Assembly: GCF_900106645.1 (NCBI RefSeq)
Contig: NZ_FNMV01000008.1
Span: 62,001-126,000 of the forward strand
DNA from: Flavobacterium degerlachei
GTDB taxonomy: Bacteria > Bacteroidota > Bacteroidia > Flavobacteriales > Flavobacteriaceae
Length of the DNA stretch: 64,000 nucleotides
Direction of reading: 5' to 3'
The notes under the pieces were generated by a model. It was not told the DNA's origin. It was given only the letters and a program-made list of their open reading frames with translations, and made no database searches. This document shows positions 9,506 to 17,179 of this stretch, piece by piece (position 1 is the first letter of the stretch; each line of letters starts with the position of its first letter). The position numbers and the translations under genes were made by a program.

Positions 9506-10576
9506 TCAAAACCAATCTCTTCTTTTAAAATACACAATCATTCCCACTACAATTAATGCCATAATCCCAATAACGGCAAAATATCCATTTTGATATTCTA
9601 GTTCGGGCATGTGTCTGAAATTCATTCCGTAAACACCTGCAATAAATGTTAAGGGAATGAATATAGCCGAAACAATCGTTAGGGTTTTCATGATTTCATT
9701 CATCTTATGTGTTTGAGAGGAGAAAAAGAAATTGGAGGCACTCTCCAACATTCCCATATCAGAATCTATTTGTTCCAGCAACTCTAAACTTTTTTGATGC
9801 AATCGCGAAAAATAGCTGTAGGTTTCTTGTTCAATTACGATAAACTCCTCATCTTCTTTCAACATTTTAATTGCATACAAAGAATCACGCAATGGGATTA
9901 TTGAACGCTTTAGGAAATTAAAATTATCCCTGTGTTTCTCAATTCGCACTAAAATTTCTGGGTCAGCACTATTCTTAGACAAATTTATCAATTCCTCAAC
10001 CTTATCTTCTTCATTTTCTATGGTAACGTAAAAATTTTCAATAATAGCATCTAATAGAACATACAGTAAGAAATCTACTTTTTTAGTTCGAACGATACCT
10101 GAATGATTTCTAATTCTCTCCCTGATATGTGTGAAAAAATCACTCCTTTTTTCTTGAAAAGAAATCAAAACACCATCTTTTATCAAGAAACTGATTTGCT
10201 CTACACTGATATTATCAGAATTCTCTGTAGGCAGCATGGATTTTATATTAAAAAATAAAGTGTCCGGAAATTCCTCAAGTTTGGTTCTCCTGCTTGTATT
10301 TAAGATATCCGAAAGCAGAAAGTTATCTATTTGAAAAAAAGCGCCTATGCCTTCAATGATTTCCATTTCGTTTAAGCCATGCAAATTAAGCCAATTATTC
10401 TGCTCTCTATCAATGACTTTTTTTAAATTGGATATATCCAAATCTTCATATTCAGTAACCCTCGAGTCGTCGTACACAAACAGTTGCATTTCCGACTCAA
10501 ATTTTTTGTGACGCCCCGTATATTCTAATTTGCTTGATTGTGACTTTCGCCCTTTTTTAAATTTGATTTTTCTCAT
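9506..10576 (-). CDS. corA: CorA-family magnesium/cobalt channel
   Basis: This 356-residue inner-membrane divalent cation channel has a large cytoplasmic N-terminal domain rich in charged helices. Two C-terminal membrane helices follow (about residues 294-314 and 331-350). The diagnostic YGMN selectivity motif lies near residue 317, at the end of the first helix, followed by a short acidic loop (MPELEY). The first about 30 residues are very basic, and the C terminus ends KRRDWF as in many CorA proteins. The start ATG at 10576 begins MRKIKFKKGRK. It is transcribed in the same direction as pta, with a 121-base gap, but no functional link is evident. Transport of Mg2+ is expected; Co2+ or Ni2+ are known side substrates of the family. 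Confidence 0.94.
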   Translation of the reverse strand: MRKIKFKKGRKSQSSKLEYTGRHKKFESEMQLFVYDDSRVTEYEDLDISNLKKVIDREQNNWLNLHGLNEMEIIEGIGAFFQIDNFLLSDILNTSRRTKLEEFPDTLFFNIKSMLPTENSDNISVEQISFLIKDGVLISFQEKRSDFFTHIRERIRNHSGIVRTKKVDFLLYVLLDAIIENFYVTIENEEDKVEELINLSKNSADPEILVRIEKHRDNFNFLKRSIIPLRDSLYAIKMLKEDEEFIVIEQETYSYFSRLHQKSLELLEQIDSDMGMLESASNFFFSSQTHKMNEIMKTLTIVSAIFIPLTFIAGVYGMNFRHMPELEYQNGYFAVIGIMALIVVGMIVYFKRRDWF

Positions 10577-10773
10577 CCTAAATTATATATACAGTAATAT
10601 TACGAAAAACTAATAGGAATCTATTATTAGTTAACATATTTGAAAAGTCTATTTTCTAAGATTCTTTAAAATACAAAGGTAATTGCTACTGTAATTTTAT
10701 TTTATGAGAAAAATCATGTTTGAAGTGATTTCTTATTCAGATCAATCTTCAGATTTAACTAAATTACAAAAGG

Positions 10774-10820
10774 ATAAATTTTAGTTTACTATGAAATAAA
10801 CCCAAATATTTAAAACTAAA
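10774..10820. repeat. Degenerate upstream copy of the RAYT-associated repeat
   Basis: ATAAATTTTAGTTTA, then a short AT-rich spacer and AAACCC, matches the start of the repeat at 10907. The GACAGG/CCTGTC palindrome has decayed to an AT-rich stretch. It is read as a diverged third copy. Confidence 0.45.
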
Positions 10821-10906
10821 TTATTTACTTCTAGAATTCGAAAAGCTATATTCAAAGTAGTTTTTCATTACATTTAATCTTTGAATTAAATATAGATTTA
10901 AATACT

Positions 10907-10963
10907 ATAAATTTTAGTTTATTACAAAACAAACCCGACAGGTTTTAAAAACCTCTAGGATTT
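10907..10963. repeat. RAYT-associated palindromic repeat, upstream copy
   Basis: The lead ATAAATTTTAGTTTA is followed by the arm AAACCCGACAGGTT (10931-10944), a five-base loop, and the arm AACCTCTAGGATTT (10950-10963). The right arm differs at three positions from the perfect arm downstream of the transposase. It lies 25 bases before the transposase start codon. Confidence 0.75.
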
Positions 10964-10988
10964 AGAATTCCTTTAAAACATCTAAAAT

Positions 10989-11591
10989 ATGCAAACATTT
11001 CAATCTTTAGAGTATGGTAATTATTATCATATTTATAATCGAGGAATTAACGATGAAAACCTATTTAAAGAGACTAGAAATCACGAACATTTTTTAAATT
11101 TATATAGTAAACATATTGAACCTATTGCTGAAACTTATGCTTGGTGTTTATTAAAAAATCATTTTCATCTGTTAGTCAGAATTAAAACATTTGAAGAAAT
11201 AATGCTTCATCAACAAGATTATGAAATAAAGAAAATAATCCCACCTCATCAATCCTTTGGAAATCTATTTAACGCCTATACAAAATCGATTAATAAAAGT
11301 TTTAATAGACATGGCTCCTTATTTGAAAGGCCATTTAAACGAAAGTTGATTGATAATGAAACCTACCTCCAAACCCTTATAAAATACATTCATTACAATC
11401 CTGTTAATCATGGCTTTTGTGAGCATCCCATACAATATCCATGGAGTTCTTATCAATCTTGTACCTCTAACAAACCAACTAAATTACAACGTACTAAAAT
11501 CCTTTCTTTTTTTGGTGATTTAGAAAATTTTAAAGACTGTCATAAGCAATCAGAGTGTTTCATTACTCTAGAAAGCTACTTGGAAATATAA
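10989..11591 (+). CDS. REP-associated tyrosine transposase (Y1/IS200-like, RAYT)
   Basis: This 200-residue member of the Y1 (HUH) transposase superfamily makes single-strand nicks through a tyrosine. The N-terminal YYHIYNRGI strand is typical of RAYTs. The metal-binding HUH motif appears as HFH (residues 58-60, in LLKNHFHLLVR). The probable nucleophile is Tyr97 (NAYTKSINKSF), and the C-terminal YIHYNPVNHGF is a RAYT hallmark. RAYTs are usually single-copy domesticated genes linked to dispersed REP palindromes. Here a palindrome sits on each side, the downstream one overlapping the stop codon. No terminal inverted repeats of a classical insertion sequence were seen. Activity is not known, but all core residues appear intact. 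Confidence 0.9.
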   Translation: MQTFQSLEYGNYYHIYNRGINDENLFKETRNHEHFLNLYSKHIEPIAETYAWCLLKNHFHLLVRIKTFEEIMLHQQDYEIKKIIPPHQSFGNLFNAYTKSINKSFNRHGSLFERPFKRKLIDNETYLQTLIKYIHYNPVNHGFCEHPIQYPWSSYQSCTSNKPTKLQRTKILSFFGDLENFKDCHKQSECFITLESYLEI

Positions 11592-11646
11592 ATTTTATCG
11601 TTAATAAAATAGCAAACCCGACAGGTTCTAAAAACCTGTCGGGTTT
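11588..11646. repeat. RAYT-associated palindromic repeat, downstream perfect copy
   Basis: The perfect 14-base arms AAACCCGACAGGTT (11614-11627) and AACCTGTCGGGTTT (11633-11646) flank the loop CTAAA. They are preceded by the same ATAAATTTTA lead as the upstream copies. The repeat starts within the transposase stop codon. Confidence 0.85.
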
Positions 11647-11676
11647 AAATTAAAATTTCAAAAAATAAAAACCATA

Positions 11677-11708
11677 AAAAAACCGAACTATCGCTAGTTC
11701 GGTTTTTT
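11677..11708 (-). terminator. Bidirectional rho-independent terminator between RAYT and dnaK
   Basis: The fourteen-base arms AAAAAACCGAACTA and TAGTTCGGTTTTTT have the loop TCGC. T-runs occur on both strands. It serves dnaK (minus strand) and may also stop plus-strand transcripts from the transposase. Confidence 0.88.
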
Positions 11709-11762
11709 ATTTCTCAAAAAAATTAATAGAGACGCACTAGAGCGCGTCTCTACCTAATATAA

Positions 11763-13646
11763 TTATTTTACTTCTTCGTAATCTACATCTTGAACATCGT
11801 CTCCTTGAGCGTCAGCTTGTGGCTGTGCAGCATCTTGACCTTGTTCTCCTTGTGCGTACATTGCTTCAGTAGCAGTTTTCCAAGCAGCATTGATGTTATC
11901 AAGTGCAGTTTGAATAGCTGGAATGTCTTGAGATTGGTGAGCCATTCTCAATTCAGTCAATGCATATTCTACAGCAACTTTGTTTTCATCAGATAATTTT
12001 GCTCCAAGGTCTTTCAATTGAGTTTCAGTTTGGAAGATCATTCCATCTGCTTCGTTCAATTTTTCAGCTCTTTCTCTTGCAATTTTGTCAGATTCAGCGT
12101 TAGCTTCAGCATCTTGTTTCATTCTTTCGATTTCTTCAGCTGTTAATCCAGAAGAAGCTTCGATACGAATGTCATGAGATTTTCCTGTTCCTTTGTCAGT
12201 TGCAGAAACTTTGATGATACCATTAGCATCAATATCAAAAGTTACTTCAATTTGTGGAACACCTCTTGGTGCTGGTGGAATACCATCTAAATGGAAACGA
12301 CCAATCGTTTTGTTGTCAGCAGCCATTGCTCTAGCTCCTTGCAATACGTGAATTTCAACTGTTGGTTGAGAATCTGCAGCAGTAGAGAATACTTGTGATT
12401 TTTTAGTTGGAATAGTAGTATTAGACTCAATAAGAGTTGTCATAACACCACCCATAGTTTCGATACCTAAAGATAAAGGTGTAACGTCAAGTAACAATAC
12501 ATCTTTTACATCTCCAGAAAGAACTCCACCTTGAATAGCTGCTCCAATTGCAACAACTTCATCAGGGTTAACTCCTTTAGACGCTTTTTTACCAAAGAAT
12601 TTTTCAACTTCGTCAGCAATTCTTGGCATACGAGTAGAACCTCCTACAAGGATCACTTCGTCAATATCAGAAACAGATAAACCTGCATCTTTAAGTGCTT
12701 TAGCAACTGGTGCCATAGAACGTTTAACTAATGAATCAGTTAATTGCTCAAATTTAGCTCTAGATAATTTTTTAACAAGGTGTTTTGGTCCTGAAGCTGT
12801 AGCAGTTACGTAAGGTAAGTTGATTTCAGTTTCAGTAGAAGATGATAATTCAATTTTAGCTTTCTCAGCAGCTTCTTTCAAACGTTGCAATGACATAGGG
12901 TCAAGACGCAAGTCAATATCTTCTTCAGCTTTAAATTCGTCAGCTAACCAGTCAATAATTTCGTGGTCAAAATCATCTCCACCTAAGTGAGTATCTCCAT
13001 TTGTAGATAATACTTCAAAAACTCCGTCTCCTAATTCAAGAACAGAGATATCAAATGTACCTCCACCTAAATCGTAAACAGCAATTTTTTGATCTTTACC
13101 TTTTTTATCAAGTCCGTAAGCAAGCGCTGCTGCTGTAGGTTCGTTGATAATACGCATTACTTTAAGACCTGCAATTTCACCAGCTTCTTTTGTAGCTTGA
13201 CGTTGTGCATCATTAAAGTAAGCAGGAACAGTAATAACCGCTTCTGTAACAGTTTGACCTAAATAGTCTTCAGCTGTTTTTTTCATTTTTTGAAGTGTCA
13301 TTGCTGACAATTCTTGTGCAGTGTATAAACGACCATCAATATCCACACGTGGAGTATTGTTGTCCCCTTTTACTACTTTGTAAGAAACTCTTTTTGCTTC
13401 AGCAGTAACTTCAGCAAAAGAATGACCCATAAAACGTTTAATAGAAGCAATTGTTTTGGTAGGATTTGTTACCGCTTGTCTTTTTGCAGGATCTCCTACT
13501 TTAATTTCGCCACCTTCAACAAAAGCGATGATAGATGGTGTTGTTCTTTTTCCTTCTGCATTAGGAATAACAACTGCTTCATTACCTTCCATTACAGAAA
13601 CACAAGAGTTTGTCGTACCTAAATCAATTCCGATTATTTTACCCAT
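11763..13646 (-). CDS. dnaK: Molecular chaperone DnaK (Hsp70)
   Basis: This 627-residue cytoplasmic Hsp70 uses ATP to bind and release unfolded polypeptides with DnaJ and GrpE. It has the N-terminal ATPase signatures [17 protein letters not shown] (from residue 4) and [17 protein letters not shown]. The substrate-binding domain contains [18 protein letters not shown], and the acidic C-terminal tail ends DVDYEEVK. Length is normal. It stands alone: no grpE or dnaJ is adjacent. The codon choice looks more constrained than in its neighbours, as expected for a highly expressed gene. A sigma-54-like -24/-12 element lies about 57 bases upstream (13703-13718). No CIRCE inverted repeat was seen. Confidence 0.98.
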   Translation of the reverse strand: MGKIIGIDLGTTNSCVSVMEGNEAVVIPNAEGKRTTPSIIAFVEGGEIKVGDPAKRQAVTNPTKTIASIKRFMGHSFAEVTAEAKRVSYKVVKGDNNTPRVDIDGRLYTAQELSAMTLQKMKKTAEDYLGQTVTEAVITVPAYFNDAQRQATKEAGEIAGLKVMRIINEPTAAALAYGLDKKGKDQKIAVYDLGGGTFDISVLELGDGVFEVLSTNGDTHLGGDDFDHEIIDWLADEFKAEEDIDLRLDPMSLQRLKEAAEKAKIELSSSTETEINLPYVTATASGPKHLVKKLSRAKFEQLTDSLVKRSMAPVAKALKDAGLSVSDIDEVILVGGSTRMPRIADEVEKFFGKKASKGVNPDEVVAIGAAIQGGVLSGDVKDVLLLDVTPLSLGIETMGGVMTTLIESNTTIPTKKSQVFSTAADSQPTVEIHVLQGARAMAADNKTIGRFHLDGIPPAPRGVPQIEVTFDIDANGIIKVSATDKGTGKSHDIRIEASSGLTAEEIERMKQDAEANAESDKIARERAEKLNEADGMIFQTETQLKDLGAKLSDENKVAVEYALTELRMAHQSQDIPAIQTALDNINAAWKTATEAMYAQGEQGQDAAQPQADAQGDDVQDVDYEEVK

Positions 13647-13702
13647 TTTTATTTATATTTAATTATAATGTATACTTATTTTAACAACTCATGGTGCTTA
13701 AG

Positions 13703-13718
13703 TCAATCTTTGTGCCAA
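13703..13718 (-). promoter_or_regulatory. Sigma-54-like -24/-12 element upstream of dnaK
   Basis: Read on the minus strand, TTGGCAC-AAAGA-TTGA has the GG and the second TTG twelve bases apart, as in RpoN promoters, with A for C after the -12 G. The predicted transcript start is near 13692, giving a leader of about 46 bases to dnaK. Confidence 0.45.
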
Positions 13719-13872
13719 TCCAAAAGGGTTCCGGAAATTGTCAGTTTATGTTAAAAATGGCGTAAAACAATATGACAAGATGACATTTTAGCGGCACTGT
13801 CATTGTATTCTAATGCTGTCATCGCTCGTGTCGGTCCCGTTTAAGTTGATCTTTTGATCTACTCTTAATTGA

Positions 13873-13954
13873 TTTCAGGAGCTTGTTCCCGCTATCCGCT
13901 GTATCTTTATGTTCTTAAAGAAAGAACATAAAGATACAGCGGATAGCGGGGCTA
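13873..13954. repeat. Large intergenic hairpin repeat, copy A
   Basis: A perfect 29-base inverted repeat occupies 13888-13916 and 13922-13950 (outer end CCCGCTATCCGCTGTATC), with a 5-base loop. It is bordered by AGGAGCT on the left and GGGGCTA on the right. A related element with the same borders and a different hairpin core is at 43121-43191. It lies in the 438-base gap between dnaK and the DUF1398 gene. The rest of that gap holds the sigma-54-like site and the boxes at 14019-14048. Confidence 0.85.
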
Positions 13955-14018
13955 GGGCTTTTGCTAAATTAATGAGTTTCTGTATAATTTAACAAAAGAT
14001 AAGCAAGATAATAGAAAG

Positions 14019-14048
14019 TATATTTGTTTTTCAGATAACGTATATTTG
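14019..14048 (+). promoter_or_regulatory. Two tandem TATATTTG -7 boxes for the DUF1398 gene
   Basis: The Bacteroidota -7 sequence TAnnTTTG occurs exactly at 14019-14026 and 14041-14048. The second is 36 bases before the start codon. A well-spaced -33 TTG is not obvious, so which box is used is unclear. Confidence 0.5.
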
Positions 14049-14084
14049 CGACCCTTTCCAACAAAATAATTAAAACAATAAAAC

Positions 14085-14474
14085 ATGTTTACCCTAGAAC
14101 AAATCAAAGAAGCATACGATAAAGTAAAAACAGAGGCTGATTTCGCCATTTACATTCAGGAATTAATCGACCTAGGAATAAAAGGATACGACACCTTCAT
14201 TACTGATGGCCGAGTAGTTTATTATGGCGATACAAATCAAGAAGTAAGTACCGATAAGAAATACGAACAATTAGCCGTTGCTGCTACTGCAAACAAAGAG
14301 CGTTTCATCGAATCTCTTGTTATGCATGAAGGTGGTCAAACCAACTATTATACTTTTTGCCAACAGGCGTCCCAATGTGGTATAGCAAAGTGTCGTATTG
14401 ATATCATCGAGATGACAAGCACCTACCTTACTCCTGAAGAAGATCCAATTGTAATAGAAAAAATACCAGTTTAA
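14085..14474 (+). CDS. DUF1398-family protein
   Basis: This 129-residue soluble protein resembles the DUF1398 (YbcV-like) family, sometimes annotated as phage envelope protein without functional proof. It begins with a helical segment (FTLEQIKEAYDKVKTEADFAIYIQ). It continues with GIKGYDTFITDGRVVYYG and ends with a cysteine-containing stretch (FCQQASQCGIAKCRIDI) that holds three cysteines. There is no signal peptide or membrane segment. It has its own promoter boxes and a strong terminator, so it is probably monocistronic. No function is assigned. Confidence 0.75.
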   Translation: MFTLEQIKEAYDKVKTEADFAIYIQELIDLGIKGYDTFITDGRVVYYGDTNQEVSTDKKYEQLAVAATANKERFIESLVMHEGGQTNYYTFCQQASQCGIAKCRIDIIEMTSTYLTPEEDPIVIEKIPV

Positions 14475-14550
14475 TAATTAATTCATAAGCTTTAGAGTTT
14501 AGTAAATTTAAAAAATTAAAATTAGTTAAACCTATACGCCTGATTTATCA

Positions 14551-14597
14551 ATAGTCTGATTATCATGTATTATAATGATAATCAGACTATTTTTTTT
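14551..14597 (+). terminator. Rho-independent terminator of the DUF1398 gene
   Basis: The sixteen-base arms ATAGTCTGATTATCAT (14551-14566) and ATGATAATCAGACTAT (14575-14590) are followed by a run of seven T. Confidence 0.9.
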
Positions 14598-14614
14598 ATA
14601 TTCGTTAAGTAGAA

Positions 14615-15409
14615 ATTTTAAATAATTTAGATATCGAAACGAAAGCTAAAATTGGCATTGTTTTATCAGGCGGTGGCGCCCGCGGAATAGCACATTTAGG
14701 CATTTTAAAGGCTTTAGAGGAATTCGGCATTGTTCCTTCTTTTATTTCTGGTACAAGTGCTGGTGCGATTGCTGGAGCTTTTTATGCAGCTGGCTACCCT
14801 ATTCCTAAAATTGTAAGCATTTTAAAAAAAGGGCAAATATTTAATTTCTCAAATATTCTCATTAAAAAGCAAGGCTTATTTGCAATGAAAGGTTTTCAAG
14901 GCATCTATCAAGAATATTTTCCAAACAACAGCTTTGAAGATTTAAATATCCCCTTATTTGTTGCTGCGACTGATATTCTAAAGGGAGAGATTGTTTATTT
15001 TTCTTCGGGAAATCTAGCTCAAGCTCTGCAAGCTTCGGCTTGTATTCCATTAGTATTTCAGCCTGTCAATTTTAATGACACCTTGTATGTGGATGGAGGC
15101 GTAATTAACAACTTCCCTACAGAGCCATTAATTAATAAATGTGACATCATTATAGGTAGTTATGTCAACTCTATCAAAAAAGAAGTAGATCAAGTTCACA
15201 TGAATAACATCCTTGATCGCTGTTTCCATTTGGCCATGAAAAGCTCAGTCCAAAATAAAACACAGAGTTGTACTTTATACATTGAACCACCAAACATGAG
15301 TCAATTCAGTATTTTTAACCTAAAAAGATCAGAAGAAATCTATGATTACGGTTATAATTACGCCCTTTCTTTAGAAAAAGAAATAAAAGACATAGTAAAT
15401 ACTATTTAA
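14615..15409 (+). CDS. Patatin-like phospholipase, no standard start codon
   Basis: This patatin family serine acyl hydrolase is expected to cleave phospholipid or other acyl esters. Counting from ATT at 14615 it has 264 residues. The oxyanion motif GGGARG is at 19-24, the nucleophile elbow GTSAG at 46-50 (Ser48) and the catalytic DGG at 160-162 (Asp160), so the active site is complete. No signal peptide is visible. The frame is open back to a stop at 14606-14608, yet it holds no ATG, GTG or TTG before residue 91. An ATG start at 14885 would delete the nucleophile. Either a rare ATT start is used (14615 chosen; ATC at 14633 is another option), or the start codon was lost and the gene is silent. 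The terminator hairpin at 14551-14597 limits the leader. Confidence 0.7.
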   Translation: MLNNLDIETKAKIGIVLSGGGARGIAHLGILKALEEFGIVPSFISGTSAGAIAGAFYAAGYPIPKIVSILKKGQIFNFSNILIKKQGLFAMKGFQGIYQEYFPNNSFEDLNIPLFVAATDILKGEIVYFSSGNLAQALQASACIPLVFQPVNFNDTLYVDGGVINNFPTEPLINKCDIIIGSYVNSIKKEVDQVHMNNILDRCFHLAMKSSVQNKTQSCTLYIEPPNMSQFSIFNLKRSEEIYDYGYNYALSLEKEIKDIVNTI

Positions 15410-15829
15410 AACCAGCTGCAACCAAGCCGCATAGTCCTCCAACATATAGTCAAATGCCATGTGTAAGTAACTCCTGACCGTTGATAATACACCAGCTCTT
15501 CCTATACAAATTTTAAAAGAATAACATCAATTTTGTAAAACACATATTCTAAACCATTTAGCACATACAATTCACTTCACACCCCCTGTTTTCAAGTTAT
15601 TCTTTAGATTTATAATACAATTCCGCATCCCCTTTTAGATTTTTTTATTATATTTAAATTTTAAAAAAAGTCTTTGTAGATAAAGAGGATCTTAGGAGTT
15701 CTAGAAAACTTTCGAGAGCAAGCAATCTTCAAAACAACTTTTTTATAAATTACCTAGTTTAACCGCTTCTACAATAAACGATGCTAAAAACAATCAATTT
15801 TAAAGTAGTTAAACGAATCAATTAAATAC
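15410..15829. other. 420-base AT-rich stretch without recognised gene
   Basis: No coding frame, TAnnTTTG box or strong hairpin could be supported here. It may carry the promoter of the gene at 15830, whose regulation is not evident. Confidence 0.5.
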
Positions 15830-16573
15830 ATGACAATGAAGAACAATACCACTTCCCCTCCCTTTGAATTAATAGCTCCAGACCCAATACCAGACTCCAG
15901 AATAAAGATTGCAGGTTTTTTACCCGACCCACAATCGCGATTAGATTCGACACAAATGAAGTACAAACCCATTTGTGATTCCAGCATACCATTCAGAGAC
16001 TTGACTGACTCAGCTTCTAAACGTGAAAGTATAGCTCGACTAATCGATAAGCTTGACGCTTCTGCAAGTATTCGATATAAAAGAACCGTTGAAGATACTT
16101 ATTGTAACGTTTACTCCTTTGATTACTGCTATTTTTCCAAAGTCTATCTACCTACAGTTTGGTGGACGGATGAGGCATTACAAAAAATACTTGACGGACA
16201 AGAAGTCGAAGCTATTTATGGTGAAACGGTACAAACAATTTATTCAAGTGCTATTCACGATTGGTTTTTGAAATGGGGATCTAGTTTTGGCTGGAAAAGA
16301 GTGTTTAGTGTTGATGAAATGCAAACCAAAGTAAATACTAATGGCGGAATTGGAATAATTTGTGCCAAAAGAAAACAAAGAGGACTCTCTGGACATATTG
16401 TTCCCGTGGTTCCCGAAACTGATTCTAAAAAAGCATACCGCGAAGATGGTGTGGTGAAATATCCATTACAATCACAAGCAGGAAAATTGAATTACAACTA
16501 CTTTTCTAAGGTTAAAAAAGACTGGTGGAATAACGAACTATATTCTTCTTCTGTGTTTTATTATCACGACTAA
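15830..16573 (+). CDS. Uncharacterised protein with papain-like Cys/His motifs
   Basis: I do not recognise a named family for this 247-residue protein. The second half resembles CHAP/NlpC-P60-type papain-fold hydrolases. A cysteine in TYCNVYSFDYC (Cys92) sits at the start of an aromatic helix. The segment WGSSFGWKRV follows, and then a histidine in GLSGHIVPVVPE (His189, with Glu196). Cys-then-His order and the SGHI strand fit a Cys/His catalytic pair. Such enzymes cut peptidoglycan peptides or amide links. There is no signal peptide, so it is either cytoplasmic or exported in another way. The N-terminal about 85 residues are proline- and serine-rich and unlike known domains. The alternative ATG at 15836 is possible. 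The next gene encodes a ligase-like protein, which suggests but does not prove a shared role. Confidence 0.6.
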   Translation: MTMKNNTTSPPFELIAPDPIPDSRIKIAGFLPDPQSRLDSTQMKYKPICDSSIPFRDLTDSASKRESIARLIDKLDASASIRYKRTVEDTYCNVYSFDYCYFSKVYLPTVWWTDEALQKILDGQEVEAIYGETVQTIYSSAIHDWFLKWGSSFGWKRVFSVDEMQTKVNTNGGIGIICAKRKQRGLSGHIVPVVPETDSKKAYREDGVVKYPLQSQAGKLNYNYFSKVKKDWWNNELYSSSVFYYHD

Positions 16574-16822
16574 ATAATACGTCCATAATCCAATTAAAAT
16601 AACGCAACTTAAATTCCTAAAATACACTAAGGTTTTAGCGAAAAAATACGACACCAAAACGGCATCAATTACAGATTTAAAAACAAAATACATGGCGCCA
16701 TTACTGACTTAACAATCAACACACTAAACTCTTTATTTTTGTAAAAAAACATTTTTACTCTTTTAAAGATTAGCAAAAAATAAATTCCAATATTTTTCCT
16801 TTATTTTCATTCCAATATCTTG

Positions 16823-16853
16823 TTGGAAATAACAAAATAATACAGTACTTTTG
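16823..16853 (+). promoter_or_regulatory. Promoter with a long leader for the amidoligase-like gene
   Basis: TTG at 16823-16825, 20 bases, then TACTTTTG at 16846-16853 match the Bacteroidota -33/-7 pattern exactly. The start codon is at 17180, so the leader would be about 320 bases. Between 16574 and 16822 nothing else was recognised. Confidence 0.7.
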
Positions 16854-16943
16854 CCGCTTGGAAAAACGAAAGAATAGCACAAATTACACTTTGACTATTC
16901 GTCTTCTTAATTCATTGATATAAAAGAAATTAAAAACAGCACG

Positions 16944-16968
16944 AATTTTATAATTGTATTATAAAATT
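16944..16968 (+). repeat. Perfect 11-base inverted repeat in the leader
   Basis: AATTTTATAAT, loop TGT and ATTATAAAATT are followed by TCACTTTTTATC. It lies about 90 bases after the predicted transcript start. It could be an attenuator-like hairpin, an operator or an AT-rich accident. Confidence 0.4.
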
Positions 16969-17179
16969 TCACTTTTTATCAATCGTTCAGTCGATACAAA
17001 CACCACATTTCTAAGACTGAAATTAAATTCCTGTAATTTAAAAGTAAAAAAGCATTTTAATGGTCGTGAGTAATTATTACTAATACAAAAACTGTATTTA
17101 AATAATTTACAACCTTTAGAATTTTGTACTCAAATAAAAAAAGAAAAGTCATTAACCATAAAAAAAAGAACTCGTATAA

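Noticed and set aside
10989..11646. RAYT region as a complete IS200/IS605 insertion sequence
   Set aside because: No tnpB, no typical IS ends and only one gene; the flanking palindromes fit REP sequences better.
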